In this document: positions 1 to 8,359 of the stretch, one piece after another
Position numbering within the stretch: position 1 is the first letter of the stretch
Layout: each line of letters opens with the position of its first letter
Source of the DNA: Pseudomonas weihenstephanensis
GTDB lineage: Bacteria; Pseudomonadota; Gammaproteobacteria; Pseudomonadales; Pseudomonadaceae
Reading direction: 5' to 3'
Length of the DNA stretch: 64,000 nucleotides
NCBI RefSeq assembly: GCF_001043055.1
Contig: NZ_JYLF01000008.1
Span: 62,001-126,000 of the forward strand
Program-made: the position numbers and the translations under genes
The notes under the pieces: generated by a model
What the model saw: the letters and a program-made list of their open reading frames with translations, nothing else
What the model was told of the DNA's origin: nothing
The model's database searches: none

Positions 1-488
1 TCGGTAACACGCCTGATTTCACTGCGCTCGATGATATTCAGCAGATGATGGCCCTGGATACCCTGTCGTATTTGCCTGAAGGGGTACTGACCAAGCTGGA
101 CAGGGCCTCGATGGCTGTGTCACTCGAAGGTCGGGCGCCCTTTTTGGATCACCGAGTCTTTGAGTTTGCCTGGCAATTGCCTTTGTCTATGAAAATGCAA
201 GGCAATGACTCGAAGTGGATACTGCGACAGATTTTATATAAATATGTGCCACAAGCGCTGATTGATCGTCCAAAGATGGGGTTCGGCGTACCGCTTAGGG
301 ATTGGTTGTGCGGGCCTTTGCGTGAGTGGGCTGAAACACTTCTCGATGAGCAACGGCTTGTTCAGGAAGGGTATTTCAATGTACCGGCGGTGCGTGCCCT
401 ATGGGCGCAGCATGCAGGTGGACGTTATGACCGATCTGGAATATTGTGGGCCATTTTGATGTTTCAAGCATGGCTGCAAGAACAATAG
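1..488 (+). CDS. Asparagine synthase-type amidotransferase, C-terminal part (gene enters from left edge)
   Basis: Only the C-terminal part of the gene is in the window; the open frame runs from base 3 with no start, and the stop is at 486-488. What is visible is the end of the asparagine synthetase B synthase domain: the segments LTKLDRASMAVSLEGRAPFL and RPKMGFGVPLRDWL are family hallmarks. The full enzyme has an N-terminal class II glutaminase domain and adenylates a carboxylate before amidation. In Pseudomonas O-antigen loci such proteins (WbpS type) are thought to turn sugar uronic acids into uronamides, which fits the downstream uronate-making genes ugd and epimerase. The family assignment is secure; the sugar substrate is inferred from context. 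True asparagine synthesis remains possible. Confidence 0.85.
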   Translation, partial: GNTPDFTALDDIQQMMALDTLSYLPEGVLTKLDRASMAVSLEGRAPFLDHRVFEFAWQLPLSMKMQGNDSKWILRQILYKYVPQALIDRPKMGFGVPLRDWLCGPLREWAETLLDEQRLVQEGYFNVPAVRALWAQHAGGRYDRSGILWAILMFQAWLQEQ

Positions 489-541
489 ATCCGGTCACGT
501 CGAGACAGTGTTATGCGCGAATTCCATTCGAGGTCCCTATT

Positions 542-1348
542 TTGAACACTACGTTTTCTGTTCTGATGTCCATCTATAAAGATGAGACGCCTTCGAACCT
601 ACGCCAATGCTTGGAAAGTCTGGAGGCTCAGACATTAAAAGCGACGGATGTTGTGTTGGTTGAAGACGGTGTGATTGATGCGGTGCTCCTGAGCACGATT
701 GAAGAATTCAGGCACTCACTGAATATCAAGAGCGTCAGACTGGCACAGAATATTGGCTTGGCTGCGGCTCTCAATAAGGGGCTTGAGTCTTGTGACCACG
801 CGTACGTCGCGCGGATGGACACGGATGATGTGTGCTTGCCTTCGCGCTTTGAAAAACAGATTGGTTTTTTAATGGCGCACCCTGAGGTTGCGGTCGTAGG
901 GGCGTTGGTCGAGGAATATGACGTCACTATGAGTGTAGCGAGCGGCATCCGTCACACACCCTCGCAACACGCAGACATTATGGCTTTTGCCAAGCGCCGT
1001 AGCCCGCTGAGCCACCCGACTGTGGTGTTCAGGAAAGAAGCAGTTTTGGCCGTGGGCGGCTATCCATTGTTCCGAAAAGCTCAAGATTATGCGTTGTGGT
1101 CGCTTATGTTACAGCGCGGGTACACGCTGCATAACGTGCCGGAAGTCCTGCTCAATATGCGCGCAGGGGCCGGTATGATGGAGCGCCGTAAAGCCGATCA
1201 TTTGAAATATGAGCTGGCCATTTTGAAATACCAGAAAAGCATCGGCTTTTTAACGCCGAGTGAGTACCTCTTCAATGTGTGCGCGCGGTCGATCACTCGT
1301 CTGTCGCCTTCATTTGTAAGAACATTGATTTATAAATTCGCGCGTTGA
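542..1348 (+). CDS. Family 2 glycosyltransferase (AmsE-like)
   Basis: Soluble GT-A fold glycosyltransferase of about 268 residues, probably adding one sugar to the lipid-linked O-antigen repeat on the cytoplasmic face. The N-terminal stretch SVLMSIYKDETPSNL, the VVLVEDG motif and the metal-binding RMDTDD motif are typical of GT2 enzymes of the AmsE type. I chose a TTG start at 542 because a GAGGT ribosome site lies at 530-534, seven bases upstream, and the conserved fold begins right after it. The first in-frame ATG, at 446, would overlap the preceding gene by 43 bases and adds unconserved sequence. The donor and acceptor sugars cannot be read from sequence. It is followed almost directly by the epimerase gene. 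Confidence 0.85.
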   Translation: MNTTFSVLMSIYKDETPSNLRQCLESLEAQTLKATDVVLVEDGVIDAVLLSTIEEFRHSLNIKSVRLAQNIGLAAALNKGLESCDHAYVARMDTDDVCLPSRFEKQIGFLMAHPEVAVVGALVEEYDVTMSVASGIRHTPSQHADIMAFAKRRSPLSHPTVVFRKEAVLAVGGYPLFRKAQDYALWSLMLQRGYTLHNVPEVLLNMRAGAGMMERRKADHLKYELAILKYQKSIGFLTPSEYLFNVCARSITRLSPSFVRTLIYKFAR

Positions 1349-1360
1349 GTGACAGACACC

Positions 1361-2329
1361 ATGAAGATTTTAGTAACCGGGGCCGCTGGTTTTATTGGTC
1401 ATGCATTAGTTAAACGCCTGGCCAATTGCGCGGCCTCCATTGTGGGTATTGATAATCTCAATGACTATTACGATGTTGAGCTTAAGCACAGTCGACTGAA
1501 AGAGTTGGAAACGGTCACCAACTTTCAGTTTATTAAGGGCGACATCAGTGATGCGACTCAGCTGAATGAGATTTTTCAATCGCATCAGTTTGATGTGGTT
1601 GTCAATCTCGCTGCCCAGGCGGGCGTTCGCTATTCGATTGAGAATCCGTCAGCCTATATTCAGGCTAACGTCGTGGGATTCTTTAATATCTTAGAAGCGT
1701 GTCGGCATTTTGCTGTTAAGCATCTTCTGTATGCGTCTTCCAGCTCTGTCTACGGGCTTAACAAAAAGACGCCATTCAGCGTTGACGATTCGGTGGATAA
1801 CCCAATCAGTTTGTATGCCGCGACGAAAAAGTCGAATGAGCTCATGGCCCATACGTATGCACACCTTTATAAGTTCAAGACCACCGGCCTGCGATTTTTT
1901 ACTGTCTACGGTCCTTGGGGTCGCCCGGACATGGCGATGTTCAAATTCACCAAGTCCATTTTCGAAGGCAAACCCATTGACATCTACAACAATGGCGATC
2001 TTTCACGGGACTTTACGTACATCGATGACATCGTCGAGGCTGTCTCTGCGCTTGTTCAGCGTTCACCGCGTGCTGAAGAACCGCTTTACCACGTCTACAA
2101 CATTGGCCATGGCAGCCCTGTCAAATTGATGGACTTTGTGCGAGCGGTGGAAAAAGCAGCTGATAAAAAAGCCATTTACAACTATCTGCCCATGCAGGCT
2201 GGCGATGTATCCCAAACCTGGGCTGATACGCAAGCGTTGTACGAGGCTACCGGTTGTCGCCCCGCGGTGAAAATTGAAGAGGGCTGCGAACGCTTCGTTT
2301 CGTGGTTCAAAAATTATTACAATGTTTAA
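1361..2329 (+). CDS. NAD-dependent epimerase, probable UDP-glucuronate 4-epimerase
   Basis: Extended short-chain dehydrogenase of about 322 residues that interconverts nucleotide sugars at C4. The N-terminal Rossmann motif GAAGFIGHAL, the NDYYDVELK segment typical of UDP-glucuronate epimerases, the catalytic serine region SSSSVYGLN and the YAATKKS (YxxxK) motif are all present, as is RFFTVYGPWGRPDMA. It would convert UDP-glucuronate to UDP-galacturonate, fitting the next gene, UDP-glucose dehydrogenase, which makes its substrate. The start is taken at ATG 1361, directly before the Rossmann motif; an in-frame GTG at 1349, right after the upstream stop, is the alternative. The exact sugar (plain or N-acetylated uronate) is an inference. 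Confidence 0.88.
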   Translation: MKILVTGAAGFIGHALVKRLANCAASIVGIDNLNDYYDVELKHSRLKELETVTNFQFIKGDISDATQLNEIFQSHQFDVVVNLAAQAGVRYSIENPSAYIQANVVGFFNILEACRHFAVKHLLYASSSSVYGLNKKTPFSVDDSVDNPISLYAATKKSNELMAHTYAHLYKFKTTGLRFFTVYGPWGRPDMAMFKFTKSIFEGKPIDIYNNGDLSRDFTYIDDIVEAVSALVQRSPRAEEPLYHVYNIGHGSPVKLMDFVRAVEKAADKKAIYNYLPMQAGDVSQTWADTQALYEATGCRPAVKIEEGCERFVSWFKNYYNV

Positions 2330-2352
2330 TATTTGAAAATGCAGGTGATACT

Positions 2353-3684
2353 TTGAAAGTTACTATTTTCGGCACGGGGTATGTAGGTTTGGTCACCGGT
2401 ACCTGCTTGGCAGATATTGGGCACCATGTGACATGCGTCGATATTGATGAAGTAAAAATCAATAACCTGAAGAAGGGCATTATCCCCATCTATGAGCCTG
2501 GTTTGGAGGCGATGGTTGTTCAGAATTACACAGCGGGTCGCCTCAACTTCACGACCGATGCGCGCGAAGCCATTGAATTCGCCGAAATTCAAATTATTGC
2601 TGTCGGCACTCCTCCGGACGAAGACGGTTCGGCAGATTTGAAATACGTTCTCGCGGTGGCCAAATCCATTGGTCAGCATATGAACGAACACAAAATCGTT
2701 GTTGATAAGTCAACGGTACCGGTGGGGACCGCGGATAAGGTCAAGGCTGAAATTCTGAATCAGCTGGCTGCGCGTGACCTGTCGTTGACGGTCGATGTCT
2801 GTTCCAACCCTGAGTTTCTGAAAGAGGGTGCAGCCATTGAAGACTTTACCAAGGGCGCGCGAATCGTCATTGGTACGGATTCTGACTACGTAAAAACCCG
2901 TATGCGCGAGTGCTACGCCCCCTACAGTCGTAACCACGACAAGCTGATTTTCATGGATATTCGTTCTGCTGAGCTGACCAAGTACGCAGCCAACGCCATG
3001 CTGGCAACTAAAATCAGCTTCATGAACGAAGTAGCTAACCTGGCTGAAAAGCTGGGTGCGGACATCGAAAGCGTTCGTATAGGCATTGGCTCCGACCCGC
3101 GCATTGGTTATCAGTTCATCTACCCGGGTTGTGGTTATGGCGGCTCTTGCTTCCCGAAAGATGTACAAGCCCTTGCGCGAACGGCATTGGAAGTCGGTTA
3201 TGTGCCGGAGTTGATTCAGTCCGTAGAGAAAGTTAATAACCGTCAGAAAAAAGTACTGTTCCAGAAACTGTCTGATGCTTTTGGCGGTCGTTTGGAAGGC
3301 AAAACCATTGCGGTGTGGGGCCTGTCTTTTAAACCTAATACTGACGACATGCGCGATGCGCCAAGCCGTACGCTGATGGAAGCCATCTGGGCGGCTGGCG
3401 GTAAGGTTAAGGCGTATGATCCTAAAGCCATGGAAGAATGCCACCGTATCTACAAGGATCAAGCTGGCCTGACGCTGTGTGCGACCAGTGATGAAGCGTT
3501 GGCCTCCAGTGATGCGTTGGTTATTTGCACTGAATGGAAAGCTTTCAGAGCCGTAGACCCTGCCTGGCTGGCGTCTAACCTGGCAGAACGCATTGTGATC
3601 GACGGCCGTAATTTGTTTGAACCCGAAGCCATGTCCAAAGCGGGCATTGCTTACTCTTCCATTGGCCGCAATAGCACCGTTTAA
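2353..3684 (+). CDS. ugd: UDP-glucose 6-dehydrogenase
   Basis: Cytosolic enzyme of about 443 residues oxidising UDP-glucose to UDP-glucuronate with two NAD+. Visible landmarks are the N-terminal GTGYVGLVTG nucleotide-binding motif, the STVPVGT segment, the central NPEFLKEG stretch, the catalytic cysteine in GGSCFPKD and the C-terminal domain motif WGLSFKPNTDDMRDAPS. A TTG start at 2353 is chosen because an AGGTG ribosome site lies at 2343-2347 and the Rossmann strand begins at once. The longer frame from 2302 would overlap the epimerase. GDP-mannose dehydrogenase (AlgD) is a relative, but the residues around the cysteine and the neighbouring epimerase favour UDP-glucose. The product probably feeds O-antigen synthesis. 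Confidence 0.9.
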   Translation: MKVTIFGTGYVGLVTGTCLADIGHHVTCVDIDEVKINNLKKGIIPIYEPGLEAMVVQNYTAGRLNFTTDAREAIEFAEIQIIAVGTPPDEDGSADLKYVLAVAKSIGQHMNEHKIVVDKSTVPVGTADKVKAEILNQLAARDLSLTVDVCSNPEFLKEGAAIEDFTKGARIVIGTDSDYVKTRMRECYAPYSRNHDKLIFMDIRSAELTKYAANAMLATKISFMNEVANLAEKLGADIESVRIGIGSDPRIGYQFIYPGCGYGGSCFPKDVQALARTALEVGYVPELIQSVEKVNNRQKKVLFQKLSDAFGGRLEGKTIAVWGLSFKPNTDDMRDAPSRTLMEAIWAAGGKVKAYDPKAMEECHRIYKDQAGLTLCATSDEALASSDALVICTEWKAFRAVDPAWLASNLAERIVIDGRNLFEPEAMSKAGIAYSSIGRNSTV

Positions 3685-3856
3685 TGTGCGCGATCTGAGT
3701 GCAGCTCTGCAGGCGCTTTGATTTGCGGCCCCTGTGATGGATGGCAACGGTGTGTTGAGTCGCTCTGAGGGCGACTTGACACACAGTTGCAATCTGGACG
3801 CTTGGCTGGTTCGCACACCCGCAGGGCTTGAATCGCAGGCCTGTCTAGAGGTTTTG

Positions 3857-4879
3857 ATGGATATTTCTTTATTTTTTATCGCCGTTGTATTGGGTTCTGC
3901 ATTGATGACGTGGGTGCTGCGTCAATATGCGCTGCGCCGTAACATCATCGATATTCCCAATGCGCGAAGCTCACATGTGATTCCTACCCCGCGAGGGGGA
4001 GGTGTTGCCATTGTGGTCATTTATTTATTGGCTATTGTTTTGCTCTATGTCGCCGGTGCTATTGATCAAGCCGCGGCAGTGTCCATTCTTGGGGCCGGAG
4101 CGTTAGTCGCAGTGATTGGCTTCATGGACGATCATGGTCATATTGCCGCGCGTTGGCGTCTGCTGGGGCACTTCAGTGCTGCATTGTGGGCGCTCTTTTG
4201 GGTCGGGGGGCTGCCTTCTTTAGAGGTGTTTGGCTGGACCATACACTTAAGTTGGGCGGGGTATGTGCTCGGGGCTTTGTATTTAGTCTGGATGCTCAAT
4301 CTTTATAACTTCATGGACGGTATCGACGGCCTTGCCAGTATTGAGGCCATTTGTGCGTGCTTGGGTGCTGCTCTTATTTACTGGCTGGCAGGGAGTGCGG
4401 GTTATCTACTTGTAGCGCCTCTCTTGCTGGCGGCGGCCGTGGCGGGCTTTCTTTTGTGGAACTTCCCTCCTGCGCGCATTTTCATGGGCGATGCAGGCAG
4501 TGGTTTCCTCGGTTTGATTCTCGGTGTGTTGTCGCTTCAGGCTGCCTGGGCGCAGTCTCAACTGCTTTGGGTATGGCTCATTTTGCTCGGCGTATTCATT
4601 GTTGATGCAACGTTCACGCTCTTCAGGCGCCTGCTGCGTGGAGAGAAAGTCTATGAGGCGCATAGAACGCATGGTTACCAATATGCGTCGCGCTCAGCGG
4701 GTCGTCACTTGCCGGTCACCCTTACCGTTGCGGCCATCAATATTGTTTGGCTTTTCCCGATTGCCTTGGGGGTGGGTGTCTATGGTTGGAATGGTGCGCT
4801 GTGTCTCGTGGTGGCTTATGTCCCGTTGATCGCTCTGGCTTATAAACTCAAGGCCGGCACTGCTGAACCTGTGGCTTGA
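3857..4879 (+). CDS. wbpL: WbpL-type undecaprenyl-phosphate sugar-1-phosphate transferase
   Basis: Integral membrane initiating transferase of about 340 residues with roughly ten or eleven hydrophobic helices (GT4/MraY-WecA superfamily). It transfers a HexNAc-1-phosphate (FucNAc or QuiNAc class in Pseudomonas) onto undecaprenyl phosphate to start each O-antigen repeat. Family signatures seen are IGFMDDHG, NLYNFMDGIDGLA and FPPARIFMGDAGSGFLG, carrying the conserved aspartates, and the HRTHGYQYASR loop near the C terminus. The ATG at 3857 follows AGAGG at 3847-3851; the frame opens further upstream but that part is not conserved. It directly precedes wbpM, the usual order at the end of Pseudomonas B-band loci. 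Confidence 0.93.
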   Translation: MDISLFFIAVVLGSALMTWVLRQYALRRNIIDIPNARSSHVIPTPRGGGVAIVVIYLLAIVLLYVAGAIDQAAAVSILGAGALVAVIGFMDDHGHIAARWRLLGHFSAALWALFWVGGLPSLEVFGWTIHLSWAGYVLGALYLVWMLNLYNFMDGIDGLASIEAICACLGAALIYWLAGSAGYLLVAPLLLAAAVAGFLLWNFPPARIFMGDAGSGFLGLILGVLSLQAAWAQSQLLWVWLILLGVFIVDATFTLFRRLLRGEKVYEAHRTHGYQYASRSAGRHLPVTLTVAAINIVWLFPIALGVGVYGWNGALCLVVAYVPLIALAYKLKAGTAEPVA

Positions 4880-4972
4880 AAGCGGTACGTACAAGGAAAT
4901 TGCGGTATTGACGCAATGAGTTAACAGTTACTCTTATCGCAATCAAGAGTTACAGAGGTGTTAGAAGGCGTT

Positions 4973-6967
4973 ATGGATAGAATCAGATCGTATTTGCTCA
5001 ACCTCTCACGCTGGCACAAACGCGTTTTGCAGGTATTCACAGATGTTTTATTAGTCTGGCTCGCGCTGTGGCTTGCTTTTGTCGTGCGCCTTGGCGTTGA
5101 CGAGATGATCAATCCGATCATGATGCACACGTGGCTTTTTGTCTGTGCGCCGGTGATTGCGATACCTCTGTTTGTTCGTTTTGGCATGTACCGCGCGGTA
5201 ATGCGTTACTTCGGAAATGATGCGTTGATCGCCATTATCAAAGCCGTCAGCCTTTCATCGCTGATTTTGGCCGTGGTCGTGTATTGGTACAGCAACCATC
5301 AAAATGTCGTGCCGCGTTCGATCATCTTCAACTACTGGTGGCTGAGCCTGATCATGTTGGGCGGGCTGCGCCTGGGTATGCGTCAATACTTTCTCGGGGA
5401 CTGGTTCGCAGCGGCACAACATGTGCCTTTTACCAATCGCGATGACGGATTGCCCAGGGTTGTGATTTATGGTGCAGGCGCGGCTGGCAATCAATTGGTT
5501 GCGGCATTGCGGATGGGGCGAGTCATGCGCCCTGTGGCTTTTATTGATGATGATGAAAGCATCGCAGACCGAGTGATCTCTGGTTTGCAGGTTTACCGGG
5601 CTAAAAACATACAGCAAATGATCGACCGAACGGGGGCTCAGGAGTTGCTGCTGGCCATACCGTCTTCTTCGCGCGGGCGTCGTCGAGAAATCCTGGGGTT
5701 GCTGGAAGGCTTTCCTCTGCACGTGAGAAGTGTTCCGGGTTTCATGGACCTGGCCAGTGGCCGGGTCAAAGTAGACGACATCCAGGAGGTCGACATTGCT
5801 GACTTGCTGGGTCGTGATGCTGTGCCTGCCCAAGGTGAACTTCTTGAGCATTGCATCAAGGGGCAAAGTGTTCTGGTGACCGGTGCCGGCGGCTCGATTG
5901 GATCTGAACTGTGTCGCCAGATTCTTGCACTACGCCCAACCACGTTGCTGTTGTTTGAGCACAGTGAATTCAACCTTTACAGCATTCTTTCGGAACTTGA
6001 ACAGCGTGTAACCCGCGAGTCCTTGTCGGTGAGGGTCTTGCCTATTTTGGGGTCTGTGCGCAATCCGCAAAAATTGCTGGATGTGATGCAAACCTGGCGA
6101 GTTGATACGGTGTATCACGCCGCCGCCTACAAGCATGTACCGATGGTTGAGCACAACATTGCAGAAGGCGTGCTGAATAATGTCATCGGTACGCTCAATA
6201 CCGCTCAGGCGGCGTTGCAGGCAGGCGTTGCGAACTTCGTGTTGATCTCGACCGACAAGGCTGTACGGCCCACCAATGTTATGGGTAGCACCAAACGTCT
6301 GGCAGAAATGACGTTGCAGGCGCTCAGTCGCGAATTGGCCCCTGTACTGTTCGGCGATAAAGCGAATGTGTCTCGGGTTAATAAAACCCGCTTTACCATG
6401 GTGCGCTTCGGCAATGTATTAGGGTCTTCGGGCTCAGTTATTCCGCTGTTTCACAAGCAGATCAAAGCGGGCGGACCGTTAACCGTGACGCATCCGAAAA
6501 TCACGCGCTACTTCATGACGATCCCGGAAGCGGCGCAACTGGTTATTCAAGCAGGTTCAATGGGCCTGGGTGGTGATGTGTTTGTGTTGGACATGGGGGA
6601 GCCGGTGCGCATCGTTGAACTGGCTGAGAAGATGATCCATCTTTCCGGTCTTAGCGTACGTTCCGACAAGAATCTGCACGGTGATATCGAGATTGAATTC
6701 ACGGGTCTGCGTCCTGGTGAAAAACTCTACGAAGAGTTATTGATTGGTGACAACGTTGTGGCCACCCAACATCCGATGATCATGAGTGCCACCGAAGATC
6801 TCCTTTCGTGGGACGAGCTTAAACAGCGTTTGTCGCAGTTACTGCAAGCTGTTGAGCAGGATGATTATTCGCGCGTGAGACAATTGTTGCGCGACACCGT
6901 GAGTGGTTATGCACCGGACGGTGAAATTGTGGACTGGATCTATCAGCAGCGCCGTTTAGAACCCTGA
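4973..6967 (+). CDS. wbpM: WbpM nucleotide-sugar 4,6-dehydratase
   Basis: Membrane-anchored 4,6-dehydratase of 664 residues, the size of P. aeruginosa WbpM (about 665). The N-terminal part has about four membrane helices and a first Rossmann-like region (VIYGAGAAGNQLV). The catalytic C-terminal half starts around residue 300 with VLVTGAGGSIGSELC and carries the altered SMK triad region STDKAVRPTNVMGSTKR. It makes UDP-4-keto-6-deoxy-GlcNAc, a precursor of QuiNAc and FucNAc, which WbpL uses. I start at ATG 4973 after GAAGG at 4964-4968; a GTG at 4958 is in frame. In P. aeruginosa the next gene is comEA; here four extra genes intervene. Confidence 0.95.
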   Translation: MDRIRSYLLNLSRWHKRVLQVFTDVLLVWLALWLAFVVRLGVDEMINPIMMHTWLFVCAPVIAIPLFVRFGMYRAVMRYFGNDALIAIIKAVSLSSLILAVVVYWYSNHQNVVPRSIIFNYWWLSLIMLGGLRLGMRQYFLGDWFAAAQHVPFTNRDDGLPRVVIYGAGAAGNQLVAALRMGRVMRPVAFIDDDESIADRVISGLQVYRAKNIQQMIDRTGAQELLLAIPSSSRGRRREILGLLEGFPLHVRSVPGFMDLASGRVKVDDIQEVDIADLLGRDAVPAQGELLEHCIKGQSVLVTGAGGSIGSELCRQILALRPTTLLLFEHSEFNLYSILSELEQRVTRESLSVRVLPILGSVRNPQKLLDVMQTWRVDTVYHAAAYKHVPMVEHNIAEGVLNNVIGTLNTAQAALQAGVANFVLISTDKAVRPTNVMGSTKRLAEMTLQALSRELAPVLFGDKANVSRVNKTRFTMVRFGNVLGSSGSVIPLFHKQIKAGGPLTVTHPKITRYFMTIPEAAQLVIQAGSMGLGGDVFVLDMGEPVRIVELAEKMIHLSGLSVRSDKNLHGDIEIEFTGLRPGEKLYEELLIGDNVVATQHPMIMSATEDLLSWDELKQRLSQLLQAVEQDDYSRVRQLLRDTVSGYAPDGEIVDWIYQQRRLEP

Positions 6968-7002
6968 TCGGTGTGAGCTATGTATGACGCAAGGAATTTG
7001 AA

Positions 7003-7968
7003 GTGCTGACATTGGTAATCCCTGTCTATTGCAACGAAAGCAATTTACCCAGTTTGCTACCTGCCATCTCCTCGATGAGTGAGCAACTCAATGATGCGCT
7101 GGAGGTTGTTTTCGTTGTAGATGGCAGCCCTGATCGTTGTTATGAAATATTGCGGGACACGCTTTCTACGCAACGTTTCAGTTCGCAACTGATTTTATTG
7201 TCGAAAAACTTCGGATCGTTCATGGCCATCCGAACCGGCTTGCAATACGGTACGGGTAATCGATTTGCAGTGATGGCCGCGGACCTCCAGGAACCACCGG
7301 AACTGGTAATAGAAATGAATCGCCTGTTACTCAATGATCAAGCTGACGTGGTGGTGGGGGTGCGCGAAAACAGGAATGATCCGTGGCTGAGCAAGTTATC
7401 GTCTTCACTGTTTTGGGGGGCTTACCGACGCTTTGTTGTCCCGGAAATCCCACCCGGCGGGGTTGATATGTTCGCCTGCAACAAAGCGTTTCGTGACACG
7501 CTTTTGACGCTGGATGAGCGACACAGTTCATTGATTGCCCAGATTTTTTGGTTGGGGTTTCGCCGAGAACAAGTCACCTACACACGACAGACACGTGAGC
7601 ATGGCAAGTCAGCATGGACATTACGCAAGAAAGTTAATTATTTGATGGACAGCGTATTCTCGTTCACCGACTTGCCGATTCGTTGGTTGACGAGAGCAGG
7701 CGCTGTGGGTGCAGGAGTGGCAGCGCTGTTTGGGCTGTTGACGCTAATTGCCAAACTGCATGGCGCAATAGAAGTGCCCGGCTATGCAATGATCATGATC
7801 ACGCTGACGTTTTTGGGATGCCTCAACCTGTTGGGGATGGGGATTGTGGGTTCGTACGCCTGGCGAACTTATGAAAATACCAAGAATCGTCCACTTGCAA
7901 TTCCGATGTGCAGTTCTGTCTACGCCGGTGCAAAAGCGGGTGCAGCCGTTTCGGTAATAGAAACATAA
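7003..7968 (+). CDS. GtrB-like polyprenyl-phosphate glycosyltransferase
   Basis: Family 2 glycosyltransferase of 321 residues with an N-terminal catalytic domain and two C-terminal membrane helices, the layout of GtrB/bactoprenol glucosyltransferases. Motifs seen are LVIPVYCNE at the start, VDGSPDRC, LSKNFGSFMAIRTG, AADLQEPPEL (metal site) and the TREHGKSAWTLRKKV amphipathic segment before the helices. It would load a sugar, often glucose, from a nucleotide donor onto undecaprenyl phosphate on the inner face. The next gene encodes a GtrA-like flippase and the one after a large membrane protein, so this looks like an O-antigen side-chain addition cassette. GTG start at 7003 follows AAGGA at 6991-6995. 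Confidence 0.88.
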   Translation: MLTLVIPVYCNESNLPSLLPAISSMSEQLNDALEVVFVVDGSPDRCYEILRDTLSTQRFSSQLILLSKNFGSFMAIRTGLQYGTGNRFAVMAADLQEPPELVIEMNRLLLNDQADVVVGVRENRNDPWLSKLSSSLFWGAYRRFVVPEIPPGGVDMFACNKAFRDTLLTLDERHSSLIAQIFWLGFRREQVTYTRQTREHGKSAWTLRKKVNYLMDSVFSFTDLPIRWLTRAGAVGAGVAALFGLLTLIAKLHGAIEVPGYAMIMITLTFLGCLNLLGMGIVGSYAWRTYENTKNRPLAIPMCSSVYAGAKAGAAVSVIET

Positions 7969-7989
7969 GTGTTTAAGGCGAAGCGTTGA

Positions 7990-8358
7990 ATGTTCAAGCA
8001 TAGATTTGTCCGTTTCCTGGTGTCGGGCGGCATGGGGACATTACTCTCATACGGTATTTACCTTGCGTTATTGCAGGCGCTTGATTTCAGGCTGAGTTAT
8101 ACCGTCTCTTATGTATTTGGCATCATTTTCGCCTACGTCATGGGGCGTTTTTTTGTGTTTAAGGCAACCCAAGGGGCAGCATCAATCCTGCTGTTCCCAC
8201 TGGTGTATGCCGCGCAGTATGTGTTGGGCGTGTGTGTGGTGTGGGGCAGTGTCGACTACCTCGGCATGCCTCAATGGATAGCGCCGTTAATTGCGGTTGC
8301 CGTGACTATTCCCTGTACCTATTTTCTGTCGAAGTATTTATTCGTTGGACGGTTTTGA
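7990..8358 (+). CDS. GtrA-family membrane protein (putative lipid-linked sugar flippase)
   Basis: Small polytopic membrane protein of 122 residues with four predicted helices. The pattern RFLVSGGMGTLLSYGIY near the N terminus and the ending TIPCTYFLSKYLFVGRF (compare the usual NFxxxRxxVF ending) are characteristic of GtrA. The family is believed to flip undecaprenyl-phosphate-linked monosaccharides to the periplasm for O-antigen decoration. It lies 21 bases after the gtrB-like gene, and its stop almost touches the GTG start of the next membrane protein, so the three are probably co-transcribed. Family call is good; the transported lipid is inferred. Confidence 0.85.
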   Translation: MFKHRFVRFLVSGGMGTLLSYGIYLALLQALDFRLSYTVSYVFGIIFAYVMGRFFVFKATQGAASILLFPLVYAAQYVLGVCVVWGSVDYLGMPQWIAPLIAVAVTIPCTYFLSKYLFVGRF

Positions 8359-8359
8359 C

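Noticed and set aside
2710..3816. 368-codon open frame on - opposite ugd
   Set aside because: Shadow of ugd; no recognisable domain.
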